The notes under the pieces: model-generated
What the model was told of the DNA's origin: nothing
The model's input: the letters and a program-made list of their open reading frames with translations, nothing else
The model's database searches: none
In this document: one piece after another, positions 6,058-6,067 of the stretch
How the letters are laid out: every line of letters begins with the position of its first letter
Position numbering within the stretch: the first letter of the stretch is position 1
NCBI GenBank assembly: GCA_022511485.1
Contig: JAFLUJ010000339.1
Coordinates: forward strand, 1 to 6,067
Source of the DNA: Oscillospiraceae bacterium
GTDB lineage: Bacteria > Bacillota > Clostridia > Oscillospirales > Ruminococcaceae
Length of the DNA stretch: 6,067 nucleotides
Direction of reading: 5' to 3'
Program-made: the position numbers and the translations under genes

Positions 6058-6067
6058 ACCCCGGTCC

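Overview
The window looks like chromosomal DNA from a low-to-moderate GC Firmicute of the class Clostridia, plausibly a Ruminococcus-like member of the Oscillospirales. This placement is an inference. It rests on the protein families (DUF951, the long two-domain Sua5/YwlC form, a Firmicute-style RF1), the strong purine-rich Shine-Dalgarno sites, the tightly packed operon and the AT-rich spacers. No rRNA, tRNA, CRISPR, transposase or phage gene was seen. No gene-free stretch exceeds 300 bases; the longest is the 177-nt divergent spacer at 4443-4619.

Left part (1-4442, minus strand): six co-directional genes that look like one operon. In transcription order they are a small DUF951 protein, prfA (peptide release factor 1), a Sua5/YwlC threonylcarbamoyl-AMP synthase, coaE (dephospho-CoA kinase), a membrane-anchored lytic transglycosylase, and an M18 aminopeptidase that runs off the left edge. 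Gaps are 52 nt, -4 nt (overlap), 31 nt, -20 nt (overlap) and 33 nt, with no terminator-like hairpin between genes. A strong extended -10 promoter (TATAAT, with TTGCCT 18 nt upstream) sits at 4479-4508. A perfect 13-nt palindrome lies in its spacer and reaches one base into the -35 element.

Right part (4620-5978, plus strand): a divergent pair made of an unrecognised 114-residue protein and a 309-residue protein with three S1 (OB-fold) RNA-binding domains. The second is best started at ATG 5049. After it, 6003-6067 holds a run of inverted repeats dominated by a 37-nt hairpin with no adjacent T-tract.

The content is mostly housekeeping. prfA, sua5 and the S1 protein relate to translation (termination, t6A tRNA modification, RNA binding). 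coaE makes CoA, the transglycosylase remodels peptidoglycan, and the aminopeptidase processes peptides. I did not find a convincing new biological system. The least explained items are the hypothetical gene next to the S1 protein, the palindrome in the operon promoter, a perfect SD hidden in a hairpin early in sua5 with an out-of-frame start after it, and the hairpin cluster at the right edge.
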